NCBI RefSeq assembly: GCF_017811815.1
Contig: NZ_JADKZI010000008.1
Coordinates: 104,867-168,866 of the forward strand
Direction of reading: 5' to 3'
DNA: 64,000 nt
Source: Flavonifractor sp. AGMB03687
GTDB taxonomy: Bacteria > Bacillota > Clostridia > Oscillospirales > Oscillospiraceae
Of the stretch, positions 1-8,462 are shown piece by piece; the stretch's first letter is position 1; each line of letters begins with the position of its first letter. Both the position numbers and the translations under genes were made by a program. Below the pieces are notes generated by a model. The model saw nothing but the letters and a program-made list of their open reading frames with translations. It ran no database searches and was not told the DNA's origin.

Positions 1-30
1 GTTGATACGGGCAATCTTTTTCTCATCCAT
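1..30 (-). CDS. DUF896 (UPF0291) family protein, N-terminal fragment
   Basis: Only the first ten codons are in the window, reading MDEKKIARIN from an ATG whose A is position 30. This opening is typical of DUF896 proteins, small helical cytoplasmic proteins (YnzC/YneJ type) of unclear role. The A of its ATG is also the last base of the TAA that ends the upstream ylmH-like gene, so the two are translationally coupled. The rest lies beyond the left edge, so the assignment rests on ten residues. Confidence 0.55.
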   Translation of the reverse strand, partial: MDEKKIARIN

Positions 31-821
31 TATACATATCGCTCCAGTAAAATCATAATTCGCCCCTTTTTGGACGGGCCGCCCACCTCTTTGAGGACAC
101 ATTTGCCCAGGCCCCGGCAGCTCATCACGTCCCCCTCCGCCACAGGGCGGTCGGGCTTGAGGCACTCCCGGTGGTTGAGCTGGAACTTGCCTGAGGCGAT
201 CAGGTCGGCTGCCTTGCCCCGGGACAGGGAAAATCCGGCGGCGGCCACCGCGTCCAGCCGCAGGGAGCTGACGGTGTCCCGGATGGGTTTCACCTTCACC
301 TCCGGGGGCTTCAGGTCGGCCAGCTCCATGGCGGACGTCTTCAGCCGCACCCGGCCCGCCTGGTCCAGATTCATCACTAGGAAGTCGGCCACGTCCTCCA
401 GGGCCAGGATGTGGCACTCGCCGTCCCCCACCAGCAGGTCCCCGATCTTCTCCCGGTCCAGGCCCAGGCCCAGAATGGAGCCCAGAAAGTCCCGGTGGCT
501 CAGGGTGCCGTTGGACCAGGTACAGCGGACGGCCCTGATAGGACAGTCGCTTTCCAGCCACATATCCTCCTCCTGCCAGTCGGGGAGGAAGGCGCACACC
601 GTCCGCTCCGCCCCCTCAAACCCGCCGTAGAACAGGTGCCGAGGATGGCCGCAGGCGTTGAGCAGGTTTTCCACACTGACCCGCTCCTGTGGGGATAAAA
701 AGCCGGTATGGCCGAGGACCGACCGGGTACGGGCCAGCTCCAGCTTGTCCATAGCCCGGGCCAGCAGCAGCCGCTCCTCCCCGTCCCGGGCCAGCTTGTT
801 CAGCAGTTCGGTTTTGGTCAT
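30..821 (-). CDS. YlmH-like S4-domain RNA-binding protein
   Basis: This is a 263-residue protein. The last 75 residues form an S4 RNA-binding domain (LRLDAVAAAGFSLSRGKAAD, then an ASGKFQLN strand), and the N-terminal two thirds match the YlmH/DUF-type RNA-binding fold found beside division genes in Firmicutes. In that family the protein binds ribosomal or tRNA complexes; a ribosome-rescue role is known for Bacillus YlmH. The ATG at 821 is chosen because AGGAGG lies 5-10 bases upstream; longer readings run into the divergent promoter region. The stop overlaps the next ATG by one base. Confidence 0.8.
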   Translation of the reverse strand: MTKTELLNKLARDGEERLLLARAMDKLELARTRSVLGHTGFLSPQERVSVENLLNACGHPRHLFYGGFEGAERTVCAFLPDWQEEDMWLESDCPIRAVRCTWSNGTLSHRDFLGSILGLGLDREKIGDLLVGDGECHILALEDVADFLVMNLDQAGRVRLKTSAMELADLKPPEVKVKPIRDTVSSLRLDAVAAAGFSLSRGKAADLIASGKFQLNHRECLKPDRPVAEGDVMSCRGLGKCVLKEVGGPSKKGRIMILLERYV

Positions 822-888
822 CTCTTCCTCCTGTGGGGTAGTGTACTCAGAATAGCACAGTTTTTCCCCGCTGGCAACTGCCGCCGCC

Positions 889-916
889 TTGACAGCAATG
901 CTATACTGATAATAAT
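889..916 (+). promoter_or_regulatory. Promoter of the C39-like/DUF1294 pair
   Basis: A perfect -35 TTGACA (889-894) is followed after 16 bp by AATAAT (911-916). It lies about 25 bases before the ATG at 939. An alternative -10, GATAAT at 908, would have too short a spacer. Confidence 0.45.
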
Positions 917-938
917 TACGAGAAAAGGGGGTGGGTCC

Positions 939-1583
939 ATGCCCACGTTCATTCTTCATCCGGAGCGGCTGGACCTGACCGGCCCCGGCGGAGCGCTGTG
1001 CCACGGGGCGGACCAGGACTGGTTCCCCGATCCCTGGCAGCAGCGGGCGGGGTGCGGTCCCACCACCGCCGCCCTGATTTTCCACTATCTTGCCCAGCAG
1101 CGCCCGGAGTTTTCCCCATTGTGTCTGGAATTGGGGAAAGACTGCGCCACCTTTACCGGCCACATGTGCCGGGTGTGGGAGTACGTCACCCCCCGCAGCC
1201 ACGGGCTCAACCGGCCGGAGTACATGGTGGAGGGCATGGCGGCCTACGGCCAGGCCGCGAGGGTACCGCTTACGCCCACCCTCTTCTCCTTCCCCTCCGC
1301 CCGCACCAAGCGTCCTCCCTGGGAGCAGCTGCGGGCCTTCGTGGAAGCCAGCCTAAAATGTGACTGCCCGGTGGCCTTCCTCAACCTGGACAACGGCAAA
1401 ATCAAGCAGCTGGACCGGTGGCACTGGGTGACCCTTGTGGGCCTGGAGGGGGACATTGCCTCCATCGTGGACAACGGCAACGCCTTCACCATGGATCTCA
1501 GGCTATGGTACGCCACCACCAAGACCCGGGGCGGCTTTGTGTGCGCCCTGGGGGCGGGAGAGGAGTTTGCATCGTCATGCTGA
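939..1583 (+). CDS. C39-like cysteine-peptidase-fold protein
   Basis: This 214-residue protein has AGCGPTTAAL near residue 29, the usual Cys loop of papain-like C39/C39_2 peptidases. A later WHWVTLVG segment could supply the histidine, followed by an SIVDNGN strand. No signal peptide is visible, so it is probably cytoplasmic or an inactive fold relative. The ATG at 939 is preceded by AAAAGGGGGTGG. It overlaps the next gene by 7 bases. The substrate is unknown; the family includes bacteriocin-leader and cell-wall peptidases, but neither role is supported by the neighbours. Confidence 0.6.
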   Translation: MPTFILHPERLDLTGPGGALCHGADQDWFPDPWQQRAGCGPTTAALIFHYLAQQRPEFSPLCLELGKDCATFTGHMCRVWEYVTPRSHGLNRPEYMVEGMAAYGQAARVPLTPTLFSFPSARTKRPPWEQLRAFVEASLKCDCPVAFLNLDNGKIKQLDRWHWVTLVGLEGDIASIVDNGNAFTMDLRLWYATTKTRGGFVCALGAGEEFASSC

Positions 1584-1855
1584 AATGGCTGGCTTTATGG
1601 GTGCTCTTCTGGAGCATCCTGGACTACATACTTATGGGTGTGGACAAGTGGAAGGCCAAACGGGATCGCTGGCGGGTGCCCGAGAAGACCTTCTTCCTGG
1701 TGGCCGTCCTGGGGGGCTCCCTGGGAGCCATCCTGGGCATGTACGCCTTCCACCACAAGACCCGCCACTGGTACTTCAAGTGGGGCCTGCCCGCCATCCT
1801 TATCGCCCAGATCGCCCTGGGCGGGTGGCTGTACTGGCACTTTTTCCTGTCCTGA
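1577..1855 (+). CDS. DUF1294 membrane protein
   Basis: This 92-residue protein has three hydrophobic segments (about residues 2-20, 33-50 and 68-90). It carries the DUF1294 core: D..LMGVDKWKA, then VPEKTF, GGSLGA and FHHKTRHWYF. The family is widespread and of unknown function; some members sit fused to cold-shock domains. The start lies inside the upstream gene with GGAGAGGAG about 11 bases before it, so translation is coupled. A terminator follows directly. Confidence 0.8.
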   Translation: MLKWLALWVLFWSILDYILMGVDKWKAKRDRWRVPEKTFFLVAVLGGSLGAILGMYAFHHKTRHWYFKWGLPAILIAQIALGGWLYWHFFLS

Positions 1856-1857
1856 CC

Positions 1858-1888
1858 ATGCGGAAGCCAATGGCTTCCGCATTTTTTT
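1858..1888 (+). terminator. Rho-independent terminator
   Basis: A perfect 11-bp stem (1858-1868 with 1872-1882), a 3-base loop and a seven-T run end the C39-like/DUF1294 unit. Confidence 0.9.
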
Positions 1889-1969
1889 GCAAAGATGAAG
1901 AATCCGGCGTTCCTCAATCGTATTGTGGGTGAAAGCGCTTTTCAATCCCACGGAAAGGACGTGACAGCC

Positions 1970-3288
1970 ATGCCACCCATACCAGACCGGGCGGAAGCCC
2001 AGCGGCTGGTGGATACCTACTCCGACCTGATCCTCCGGCTGAGCTACACCTATCTGGGCAGCACTGCCGACGCCCAGGACATCTGCCAGACCGTCTTCCT
2101 CAAGCTGCTCCAGGCCCCAAGGCCTTTGACAGTATCGAGCACGAGCGGGCCTGGATCATCCGCACCGCCGTCAACCTGTGCAAAGACCACCTGAAAAGCC
2201 GATGGCGACGCACCACGGTGGCCCTGGACGCGGCGGAGCACGTGCCCGCCCCCCAGCCGGAGGAGGGCACCCTGCTGGCAGCTCTGGAGCTGCTGCCCCC
2301 CAAATACCGCACGGTCATCTACCTCTATTACTACGAGGGCTACTCCGCCAGGGAGATCGCCGCCCTGGTCCTCAGCGTGGGCGTGGCAGGCGCCACCGGC
2401 GTGCTGGGGGAGGTGGGGGAGCGCTTCTCCGCCCTCTTCGGTCCCGCTACCCAGACCGAGGTCATTGACCAGATCGGCTACCCCATCGGCGCCTCAGTCA
2501 CCGCTGACGGCATCACCATCACCGCCGACGCCATCGTGGGGGACACCTACTCCTACGCCATCGTCTACTCCATCTCCCGGGAGGACGGGCAGCCCCTGGT
2601 GAGCCAGGAGACGCTGGACGGCAGCGAGGAATACGAGGGCCGCCTGCCCCTCTCCTTTGAGTCCTACGACCTGCGGCCCACCGGCCCCTTGGCCTTCCTG
2701 TCCTCCGGAGGCGGCGGAGGCTTCTCCCACTTCTACGACGCCGACCCCACCGACAACGCCATCCAGTTTGTGACCTTCTGGACCTCCGACACCCCCATCC
2801 GCTCGGGCAAGGTGAGCACCACCTTCCGGGGGCTCTATGACACCACCGACAGCTATGCCAACAAGACTCTGCTGGCGGAGGGCCCCTGGACCCTGGACTT
2901 TACCATGGACTTTGAGGATTCCTCCATGGACCTCCCCGCCGGACAGGCGATTCAGGTGAGCGGCATGGACGCCACCCTGGGCCGCATTACCCTCTCCCCC
3001 CTGTCCATCATGGTGGAGTACACCGTCCATCAGGAGGCGCCGGAGGCGGAGCGGCAAAACGGCCAGGAAGATGCGGCAAACGACCCCTACGCCCCCTTCC
3101 GGGACCTGCCCGTGACCCTCACCTACACCGACGGCTCCACCCTGGAGCTCAAGAATGCCACGACCAGTGCCAGCTCCAGTGGCGGCAAGACCAAATGCAC
3201 CATGGGTATTATCTTTGACTCCATCCGTCCCCTGGAGGAGGTGGCCTCGGTCACCGTGGGGGATGTGGTCATCCCGATCTCCCAGTAA
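1970..3288 (+). pseudogene. Broken ECF sigma factor fused to a DUF4179-type anti-sigma remnant
   Basis: The frame from ATG 1970 encodes an ECF sigma region 2 (EAQRLVDTYSDLILRLSYTY, then DAQDICQTVFLKLLQA). After the C4 run at 2115-2118 the sigma reading continues only in the next frame (KAFDSIEHERAWIIRTAVNL, then region 4 LLPPKYRTVIYLYYYEG). One C appears lost; the original frame stops at 2194. In the new frame sigma region 4 breaks off after SAREIAALV and runs straight into a membrane segment (LSVGVAGATG) and a DUF4179-like extracytoplasmic domain to 3288. A deletion seems to have fused sigma gene and anti-sigma gene. A GTG at 2218 could still start the 3' part, so a truncated product is possible. 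Confidence 0.75.
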
Positions 3289-3293
3289 AACAA

Positions 3294-3326
3294 AAACAGG
3301 GCCCGCCATCTGGCGGGCCCTGTTTC
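3294..3326. terminator. Bidirectional terminator
   Basis: A perfect 13-bp stem ACAGGGCCCGCCA (3296-3308) pairs with 3311-3323 around a 2-base loop, with an A-run before and Ts after. It lies between the pseudogene and the convergent obgE. Confidence 0.85.
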
Positions 3327-3327
3327 G

Positions 3328-4608
3328 TTAGCGCTGGTACTCGAACTCCAGATTGTACAGGGACACGATATCCCCGTCGTGGATGCCCATCTCCTCCAGC
3401 CGGTCGAAGAGGCCGGACTGGCGCAGCATCTTGTCGAACCAGTTGCGGGACTCGTAGTCGCCGAAGTTGACGTTGGCCATGAGCCGCTGGAGCCAGGGAC
3501 CCTCCACGATCCAGGTGTCCTCCTCGTGGATGATGTTGAGGGGCTCGGACATATCCACCTCCGGGGGACGCTCCACATAGGTGGGCTCGTACACCGTGAT
3601 GGGAGGCAGGTGCTCCAGCTCCCGGGCGGCGGCAAACATCAGCTCCCGGGTGCCCAGCTGGGCAGCGGCGGAGATCTCATAGAAGGGCATGCCCAGCCCT
3701 TCCACGTAGGCCTTCAGGGCCTCCAGACCGGTGCGGTCGGCGGCGATGTCCACCTTGTTGCCCGCCACGATCATGGGCCGGGAGGCCAGGTCGGGGCCGT
3801 ACTGCTTCAGCTCCTCCTGGATGGCCTTAAAGTCCTCCACCGGGTCACGGCCCTCGCAGCCGGACACATCCACCACGTGGATGAGCAGGCGGCAGCGGTC
3901 GATGTGCCGCAGGAAATCGTGGCCCAGGCCGGCGCCGTCGGAGGCGCCCTCAATGATGCCGGGGATGTCGGCCAGCACGAAGGACACGCCCTCGTCCACA
4001 TAGACCACGCCCAGGTTGGGGAACAGGGTGGTAAAGTGGTAGTTGGCGATCTTGGGCCGGGCCTTGGACACCACGGAGAGCAGGGTAGACTTGCCCACGT
4101 TGGGGAAGCCCACCAGGCCCACGTCGGCCAGCAGCTTCAGCTCCAGGATGACCTGCCGCTCCTGACCGGGCAGGCCAGCCTTGGCGAAGCGGGGCACCTG
4201 ACGGGTGGGGGTGGCAAAGTGCTTGTTGCCCCAGCCGCCGTTGCCGCCCTTGGCCAGCACGAAGCGGTCGGTCTCCGACATATCACAGATGATCTCCTGG
4301 GTCTCGGCGTCCCGCACCACGGTGCCCCGGGGCACCTTGATGATCATATCCTCGCCGTCCTTGCCGGAGCAGCGCTTGCCCTGTCCGTCCATGCCGTTGC
4401 CCGCCACGTACTTGCGCTTATAGCGGAAGTCCATCAGGGTGGACATATGGGGGTTGATCTCCAGGATCACGTTGCCCCCCCGGCCGCCGTCACCGCCGTC
4501 GGGTCCGCCGGCGGCCACGTACTTCTCCCGGTGGAAGGCCACCGCGCCGTTGCCGCCATTGCCCGCCTTGACGGTGATGCGGGCGGTATCTACAAAGGGT
4601 GCTGCCAT
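3328..4608 (-). CDS. obgE: GTPase ObgE/CgtA
   Basis: This is a full-length Obg GTPase of 426 residues. It has a glycine-rich Obg domain (1-158), a G domain with GFPNVGKST (167-175), DIPG (214-217) and NKVD (284-287), and a C-terminal OCT domain from about 355. Obg binds the 50S subunit and couples GTP/ppGpp levels to ribosome assembly, and in Bacillus to sporulation and stress. It follows rplU-prp-rpmA as in many Firmicutes, but an attenuator-like hairpin separates it from rpmA. The ATG at 4608 is preceded by GAAGGAGG. Confidence 0.97.
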   Translation of the reverse strand: MAAPFVDTARITVKAGNGGNGAVAFHREKYVAAGGPDGGDGGRGGNVILEINPHMSTLMDFRYKRKYVAGNGMDGQGKRCSGKDGEDMIIKVPRGTVVRDAETQEIICDMSETDRFVLAKGGNGGWGNKHFATPTRQVPRFAKAGLPGQERQVILELKLLADVGLVGFPNVGKSTLLSVVSKARPKIANYHFTTLFPNLGVVYVDEGVSFVLADIPGIIEGASDGAGLGHDFLRHIDRCRLLIHVVDVSGCEGRDPVEDFKAIQEELKQYGPDLASRPMIVAGNKVDIAADRTGLEALKAYVEGLGMPFYEISAAAQLGTRELMFAAARELEHLPPITVYEPTYVERPPEVDMSEPLNIIHEEDTWIVEGPWLQRLMANVNFGDYESRNWFDKMLRQSGLFDRLEEMGIHDGDIVSLYNLEFEYQR

Positions 4609-4651
4609 AAAAACCTCCTTCGTCTGGCCTTGCGGCCATCATCTTGCCAAT

Positions 4652-4688
4652 AGAAAAGCCTCGAACGGGTTCCCGTCCGAGGCTTATG
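4652..4688 (-). terminator. Terminator/attenuator between rpmA and obgE
   Basis: On the minus strand AAGCCTCGGACGGG pairs with CCCGTTCGAGGCTT across a short loop and is followed by TTTTCTATT. No clear promoter lies between it and obgE, so partial read-through is inferred. Confidence 0.75.
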
Positions 4689-4698
4689 ATACCCATAA

Positions 4699-4983
4699 TT
4701 ACTGGGCGATCTCCACGATAGAGACCTGCTTGCGGTCCTTGCCCAGGCGCTCAAACTTCACGCGGCCGCTCTTCATGGCGAACAGAGTGTCGTCGCTGCC
4801 CTTGCCCACGTTGACGCCGGGATGGATATGGGTGCCCCGCTGGCGGACCAGGATGTTGCCGGCCAGAACGAACTGACCGTCGCCCCGCTTCACGCCCAGA
4901 CGCTTGGCCTCGGAATCGCGGCCGTTACGGGTGGAGCCCACGCCCTTCTTATGAGCGAAGAACTGAATACCGATGTTCAGCAT
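4699..4983 (-). CDS. rpmA: 50S ribosomal protein L27 with cleavable N-terminus
   Basis: This is L27, 94 residues. It begins [14 protein letters not shown], so the mature protein must be exposed by cleavage after QFFA. This Firmicute-type extension is removed by the Prp protease, whose gene is immediately upstream. Mature L27 reaches the peptidyl-transferase centre of the 50S subunit. The ATG at 4983 is preceded by a GGAGGTGTGAC ribosome site. Confidence 0.97.
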   Translation of the reverse strand: MLNIGIQFFAHKKGVGSTRNGRDSEAKRLGVKRGDGQFVLAGNILVRQRGTHIHPGVNVGKGSDDTLFAMKSGRVKFERLGKDRKQVSIVEIAQ

Positions 4984-5033
4984 GGTGTCACACCTCCAAA
5001 CTTGTGTGTTAAAACGTTCGTCGTACTGTCCGA

Positions 5034-5366
5034 TCAATCCTCTTCCAGTACGAGAATATTCTCAGGATATTCCTCGTGCAGGCTGGCGAAATGGACCATG
5101 AGAGCAGTCAGAAGAGTCTGACAGGTGCTCTCGCCGGTCTCGCTGAGCCCACCGGGGATGCGCAGGGTGATGGACGCGTCGTGCTCCTTCACCTTCACCG
5201 AGGCGCCCAGGCCCAGTACGTCGTTGACGGCGCACTCGGTCAGGCGGATGGCACTGGTGACGGCAGCGCAGACGATGTCGCTCCCCGCTTCGGCGTAACC
5301 GCTGTGGCCCTTCACAGTGAAGCCCACGATGCGGTCCCCCTCCATGTGAAAAGAGACGGTAGTCAT
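5034..5366 (-). CDS. prp: Ribosomal-processing cysteine protease Prp
   Basis: This 110-residue protein has the Prp signature [18 protein letters not shown], with catalytic His21 and Cys33. Prp removes the N-terminal extension of L27, which is essential in Staphylococcus aureus. It sits between rplU and rpmA as expected (YsxB in Bacillus). Its start lies one base past the rplU stop, implying coupled translation. Confidence 0.95.
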   Translation of the reverse strand: MTTVSFHMEGDRIVGFTVKGHSGYAEAGSDIVCAAVTSAIRLTECAVNDVLGLGASVKVKEHDASITLRIPGGLSETGESTCQTLLTALMVHFASLHEEYPENILVLEED

Positions 5367-5367
5367 C

Positions 5368-5679
5368 TTACAGGGAGATGGCGCCGATGGTCACCTTGGT
5401 GTAGGGCTGACGATGGCCCTGACGCTTGCGGTAACCCTTCTTGGGCTTGTACTTGAAGACCATGATCTTCTTGCCCTTGCCGTTCTTCACCACGGAAGCG
5501 GCCACCTTGGCGCCCTCCACCACGGGAGTGCCCACGGTGATCTTCTCGCCGTCGATGACAGCCAGCACCTTGTCAAAGGTCACGTTGTCGCCGGCCTCGT
5601 TGGGCAGCTTCTCGATGAAGAGGGTATCGCCCTCAGCCACCTTGTACTGCTTACCACCGGTCTCGATGATTGCGTGCAT
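5368..5679 (-). CDS. rplU: 50S ribosomal protein L21
   Basis: This is L21, 103 residues, with the standard opening [14 protein letters not shown] and a C-terminal [18 protein letters not shown]-binding stretch. It is the first gene of rplU-prp-rpmA(-obgE). GAAGGAG precedes the ATG, and a 100-base leader separates it from a strong promoter. Confidence 0.97.
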   Translation of the reverse strand: MHAIIETGGKQYKVAEGDTLFIEKLPNEAGDNVTFDKVLAVIDGEKITVGTPVVEGAKVAASVVKNGKGKKIMVFKYKPKKGYRKRQGHRQPYTKVTIGAISL

Positions 5680-5780
5680 TACGTTTTCAACTCCTTCATT
5701 ACGGGCTCGCTGTCGGGGGAGGGCCGAAGCGTGACGTCACATCAGTCACGTCGGTCACTTGGGTTCCCATTCAAAGCGGC
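5680..5780 (-). promoter_or_regulatory. 5' leader of rplU, possible L21 leader
   Basis: This is an untranslated stretch of about 100 bases between promoter and rplU. It contains GTGAC repeats on the minus strand and a GTGACGTCAC palindrome. L21 operons of Firmicutes often carry an autoregulatory L21 leader RNA. I see structure here but cannot match the consensus by eye. Confidence 0.35.
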
Positions 5781-5786
5781 TCTAGT

Positions 5787-5815
5787 AGTATATCAGTCAA
5801 CATTCCGAAAGTCAA
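5787..5815 (-). promoter_or_regulatory. Promoter of rplU-prp-rpmA
   Basis: On the minus strand TTGACT (5815-5810) and TATACT (5792-5787) are separated by exactly 17 bp, a near-consensus housekeeping promoter. Confidence 0.8.
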
Positions 5816-5844
5816 GGCATTTTTGAACTTTTTTCGCGGTTTTC

Positions 5845-6867
5845 TCAGCTCAGCACCGCCCAGCTGCCGGTATCGGTGCCCTGGCTCACGATGGGCACGA
5901 TCTCCAGGCCCTCAATGGTGGGTACCGTCTCCCCCTCGCCCACCTGGACGTAGACCTTGTCGGCGTACTGCTTCAGCAGGTCCAAGGTGAGGCCGCTGCC
6001 GTCGGAGCCGCCGTTGAGCACCGTCAGGCTGGTGACCACCGACACCTTCACCTCGGGGTACTGGGCCATGGTCTGGTCCAGGGTCTGGAAGAAGGTCTCC
6101 ATGGTCTGGGTCAGGGTGGCGGGGTCATAGTTGCTGTCGCTCTTGATATAGCTGACGGTGCCCCGGGTGGGGAAGCCGCAGTTGTCCAGCAGGATCTCGT
6201 CAAAGCCCAGTCCGGCCAGCTCGCCGCACACCTGGGCCACATAGGAGCGCACCGACTCCACCGCCGGGCTGCTCCAGCGGATGCTCTCGTCGTCCCGCCA
6301 GTTGCCCGAATTGCTGTGGATGCCCAGGGCCCGGTCATTCCAGGGCAGGGCGTTGTCCCGGAAGCAGGAGATCCAGGCCACGGTGTACAGCTCGCCCCCG
6401 TTGAGGGTCTGGATGGCCTCGTTGATGCCCGCCTGCTCCGAGGAGGTGCCCAGAGTGGTCTGGGACTGATAGCCCAGAGTGCCGTCGGTCTCCTTCATGG
6501 AAAAGATGGCGGCGGTGCCGCCAGCGGCATCCACCTGGCTCTGGGCGGTGCCGTCGGTAATGGCAGTAGCAGCCAGCAGCACGCCCCGGAAGTCGGTCTC
6601 CGGCTCAGGGGTGCTGGTGGGGGTGGGAGAGGGGGTGGTGAGCTGGAGGGGCGTGGAGTTCTCCGGCGGAGCGGGCTCCCCATCCTTGTTCTGGAAGAAG
6701 GGCAGATCCAGCCGCACGCCGTCGGATGTGTAGTGGATGTAGGGTTCCAGGAACAACAGGGCCGCCACAGACAGCACCAGCAGGCACAGCAGTATCCCGA
6801 TCAGAATTTTCAGCGCGGTTCGGCCGCGGCTGCGCCCATGATAGGGGTCGTAACCATACCTCCTCAC
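5845..6867 (-). CDS. Membrane-anchored putative glycoside hydrolase (DUF4015-like)
   Basis: This 340-residue protein has one N-terminal membrane segment (about 18-43) preceded by Arg-rich residues. A low-complexity Ser/Thr/Pro linker follows (about 72-92), then an extracellular domain. The GELYTVAWISCFRDNA strand, the ALGIHSNSGNWRDD segment and LGFDEILLDNCGFP resemble the (beta/alpha)8 fold of DUF4015 putative glycoside hydrolases. In that fold the LLDN region follows a barrel strand. Cell-wall or exopolysaccharide work is inferred; the substrate is unknown. No neighbour clarifies its role. Confidence 0.6.
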   Translation of the reverse strand: MRRYGYDPYHGRSRGRTALKILIGILLCLLVLSVAALLFLEPYIHYTSDGVRLDLPFFQNKDGEPAPPENSTPLQLTTPSPTPTSTPEPETDFRGVLLAATAITDGTAQSQVDAAGGTAAIFSMKETDGTLGYQSQTTLGTSSEQAGINEAIQTLNGGELYTVAWISCFRDNALPWNDRALGIHSNSGNWRDDESIRWSSPAVESVRSYVAQVCGELAGLGFDEILLDNCGFPTRGTVSYIKSDSNYDPATLTQTMETFFQTLDQTMAQYPEVKVSVVTSLTVLNGGSDGSGLTLDLLKQYADKVYVQVGEGETVPTIEGLEIVPIVSQGTDTGSWAVLS

Positions 6868-6898
6868 GATCGGACACCTCTTCCCTTCCTTACTAAAA

Positions 6899-7339
6899 TC
6901 AGTTTGCCTTCTCTTCCTCTACCTTGCTCAGGGCCTCGTCCAGCTTCTGCAGGGCGGTGGCCACCAGGGTGCGGTCCTCTTCCGTCATATGCTCCATCAG
7001 GGTGGAGAAGTAGCTGCGCACATCGGTGGCGGCCTTGTCCCGCAGGGCGGTATACTTCTCGGTGGCGCTGACGTAGATCACCCGCCGGTCGGTCTCGCTG
7101 CGCTGGCGCTTGGCCAGGCCCAGCTTCTCCAGCCGGTCCACGATGCCGGACACCGTGCTGTTGGCGCTGCCGGTGCGCTCGGCCAGGGTGCTGATGGGCA
7201 CCGGTCCGTCCTCCCCCAGCACCGTGAGCACCATAGCCTGGGGGAAGGTCAGATCCATCCGCCCGTAGTGGCTGCGGAACTGCTGGGACACGTGCTGGGT
7301 GACCCGGAGGTAGGATACGAAGAGGTTGCCTTTTTCCAT
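6899..7339 (-). CDS. MarR-family transcriptional regulator
   Basis: This 146-residue winged-helix protein has VPISTLAERTGSANSTVSGI as the recognition helix region, then LGLAKRQRSETDRRVIYVSA as the wing with the conserved DRR. MarR dimers usually repress a neighbouring transporter or enzyme and release on ligand binding. The ATG at 7339 is chosen because AAAGGAGAA lies upstream; an extension would start in non-conserved sequence. Its target is not evident. The gene lies between the DUF4015-like gene and the SLH gene on the same strand. Confidence 0.85.
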   Translation of the reverse strand: MEKGNLFVSYLRVTQHVSQQFRSHYGRMDLTFPQAMVLTVLGEDGPVPISTLAERTGSANSTVSGIVDRLEKLGLAKRQRSETDRRVIYVSATEKYTALRDKAATDVRSYFSTLMEHMTEEDRTLVATALQKLDEALSKVEEEKAN

Positions 7340-7383
7340 GTGGGGGTTTCTCCTTTCTATAGCCCGCGCCGGAAACGGCCCGG

Positions 7384-7998
7384 TCAACCCATGGCCTGGG
7401 TGTTCATCCGCTGTAAAATCACGGCCAGCTGGGCACGGGTGGTGGTGCCCTTGGGGGAGAGCTTGCCGTCGGAGCCCTCCAGCCAGCCCATGCCGATGGC
7501 GTGGGCCACGCCCTCCTTGGCCCAGGAGGCCACCTGGTTGGCGTCGCTGTACAGATTCAGGGACCCCTCCGCCATGGACTGGCCCTTGTACTCGTCATAG
7601 CGGCTGAGCATCACCGCCAGCTCCTGCCGGGTGACCACGCCGTCGCTGAAGGTACCCTTGTCGGTGCCGTTGATGATCTTGGCCTCGCAGGCCCAGTCGG
7701 CGGCAATGCCGTACCAGCTGTCGATGGGCACGTCGGGGAAGTGGCCCCGCCACACCGGGGTGGGCTCCCCCTCCATCCGCCACAGCACCACGGCCACGGT
7801 GGAACGGGTGACGGTGGCATTGGGGGAAAACAGGGTGTCGCTGACGCCGTTCATCAGGCCCAGGTCCACCACTTCATTCACCGCCGACTCATACCAGGAT
7901 CCCTTGGCCACGTCGGCAAACTCCGCCGCGGAGGCGGGCAGCGCCAGTCCGGCGCATAAAGTCAGGGCGCAGATCAGCGCCGCGCATTTGCGTTTCAA
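7384..7998 (-). CDS. Secreted S-layer-homology (SLH) domain protein
   Basis: This 204-residue protein has a signal peptide (MKRKCAALIC to about residue 24, cleavage near ASAAE). Three SLH repeats follow (about 25-70, 84-130 and 145-200), each with an FxDV/WY...A start and an F.P...TR.E/QLA..L end. SLH domains bind pyruvylated secondary wall polymers. No catalytic domain is attached, so it is either a cell-wall decoration or a structural protein. Confidence 0.85.
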   Translation of the reverse strand: MKRKCAALICALTLCAGLALPASAAEFADVAKGSWYESAVNEVVDLGLMNGVSDTLFSPNATVTRSTVAVVLWRMEGEPTPVWRGHFPDVPIDSWYGIAADWACEAKIINGTDKGTFSDGVVTRQELAVMLSRYDEYKGQSMAEGSLNLYSDANQVASWAKEGVAHAIGMGWLEGSDGKLSPKGTTTRAQLAVILQRMNTQAMG

Positions 7999-8079
7999 AT
8001 CAGGTCCACTCCTTACTGTTTCTCTATGGGCCGCTGCCGAACCTACACAGCCGGCAGATATTTTTAGCAGGGATTATTA

Positions 8080-8360
8080 TAATGCGTACTGAACAAAGCA
8101 GAATACCTTGAAAGCACCTGCTTTCAAGGTCTGTTGGCTTTGTTCAAGTGCAAGGTTTTTGGACGATATCGTCAAAAACCTTGCACCTTTCGTTGGTGCG
8201 TTGAGACGCACCAACGGAAATACGCATTGTAACAATGGCTGAATTTCATAAAAACGGCCACTTCAAGCCGTTTTTATAAAATTGCGCGGCTACCGCCGCG
8301 CGAATAAACCGCATGGCGGTTAATTCAGCAGACATTATTTTACGATACGTATTTTAAAAA
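8080..8360. repeat. Multi-hairpin intergenic element
   Basis: Seven or more inverted repeats are packed end to end. They are 8090-8099/8137-8146 enclosing 8106-8116/8119-8129; 8148-8161/8173-8186 with a palindromic ACGATATCGT tip; 8191-8200/8207-8216; 8225-8229/8233-8237; 8248-8258/8267-8277; 8284-8290/8295-8301; and 8307-8312/8316-8321. Two longer-range pairs close the right half: 8218-8224/8348-8354 and 8238-8245/8322-8329. No ORF of note lies inside. The form suggests a palindromic mobile repeat (MITE/REP-like) or a large structured RNA. Confidence 0.7.
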
Positions 8361-8418
8361 ATTGTGAACACAAATGGACCCAATTATAAATTATTCCCCG
8401 TTGACCCTCTTTTCTCCA

Positions 8419-8454
8419 TAAAAAAGGAGCGCCGCCCCCCGGGGACGGCGCTCC
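8419..8454 (-). terminator. Terminator of DUF2508-bofA
   Basis: On the minus strand GGAGCGCCG pairs with CGGCGCTCC (8446-8454 with 8426-8434), followed by a run of seven Ts. Confidence 0.85.
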
Positions 8455-8462
8455 TCGGCGCT

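Noticed and set aside
8080..8360. Group II intron, integron attC array or CRISPR
   Set aside because: No domain V-like ending, no reverse transcriptase or integrase, and no regularly spaced direct repeats are present.
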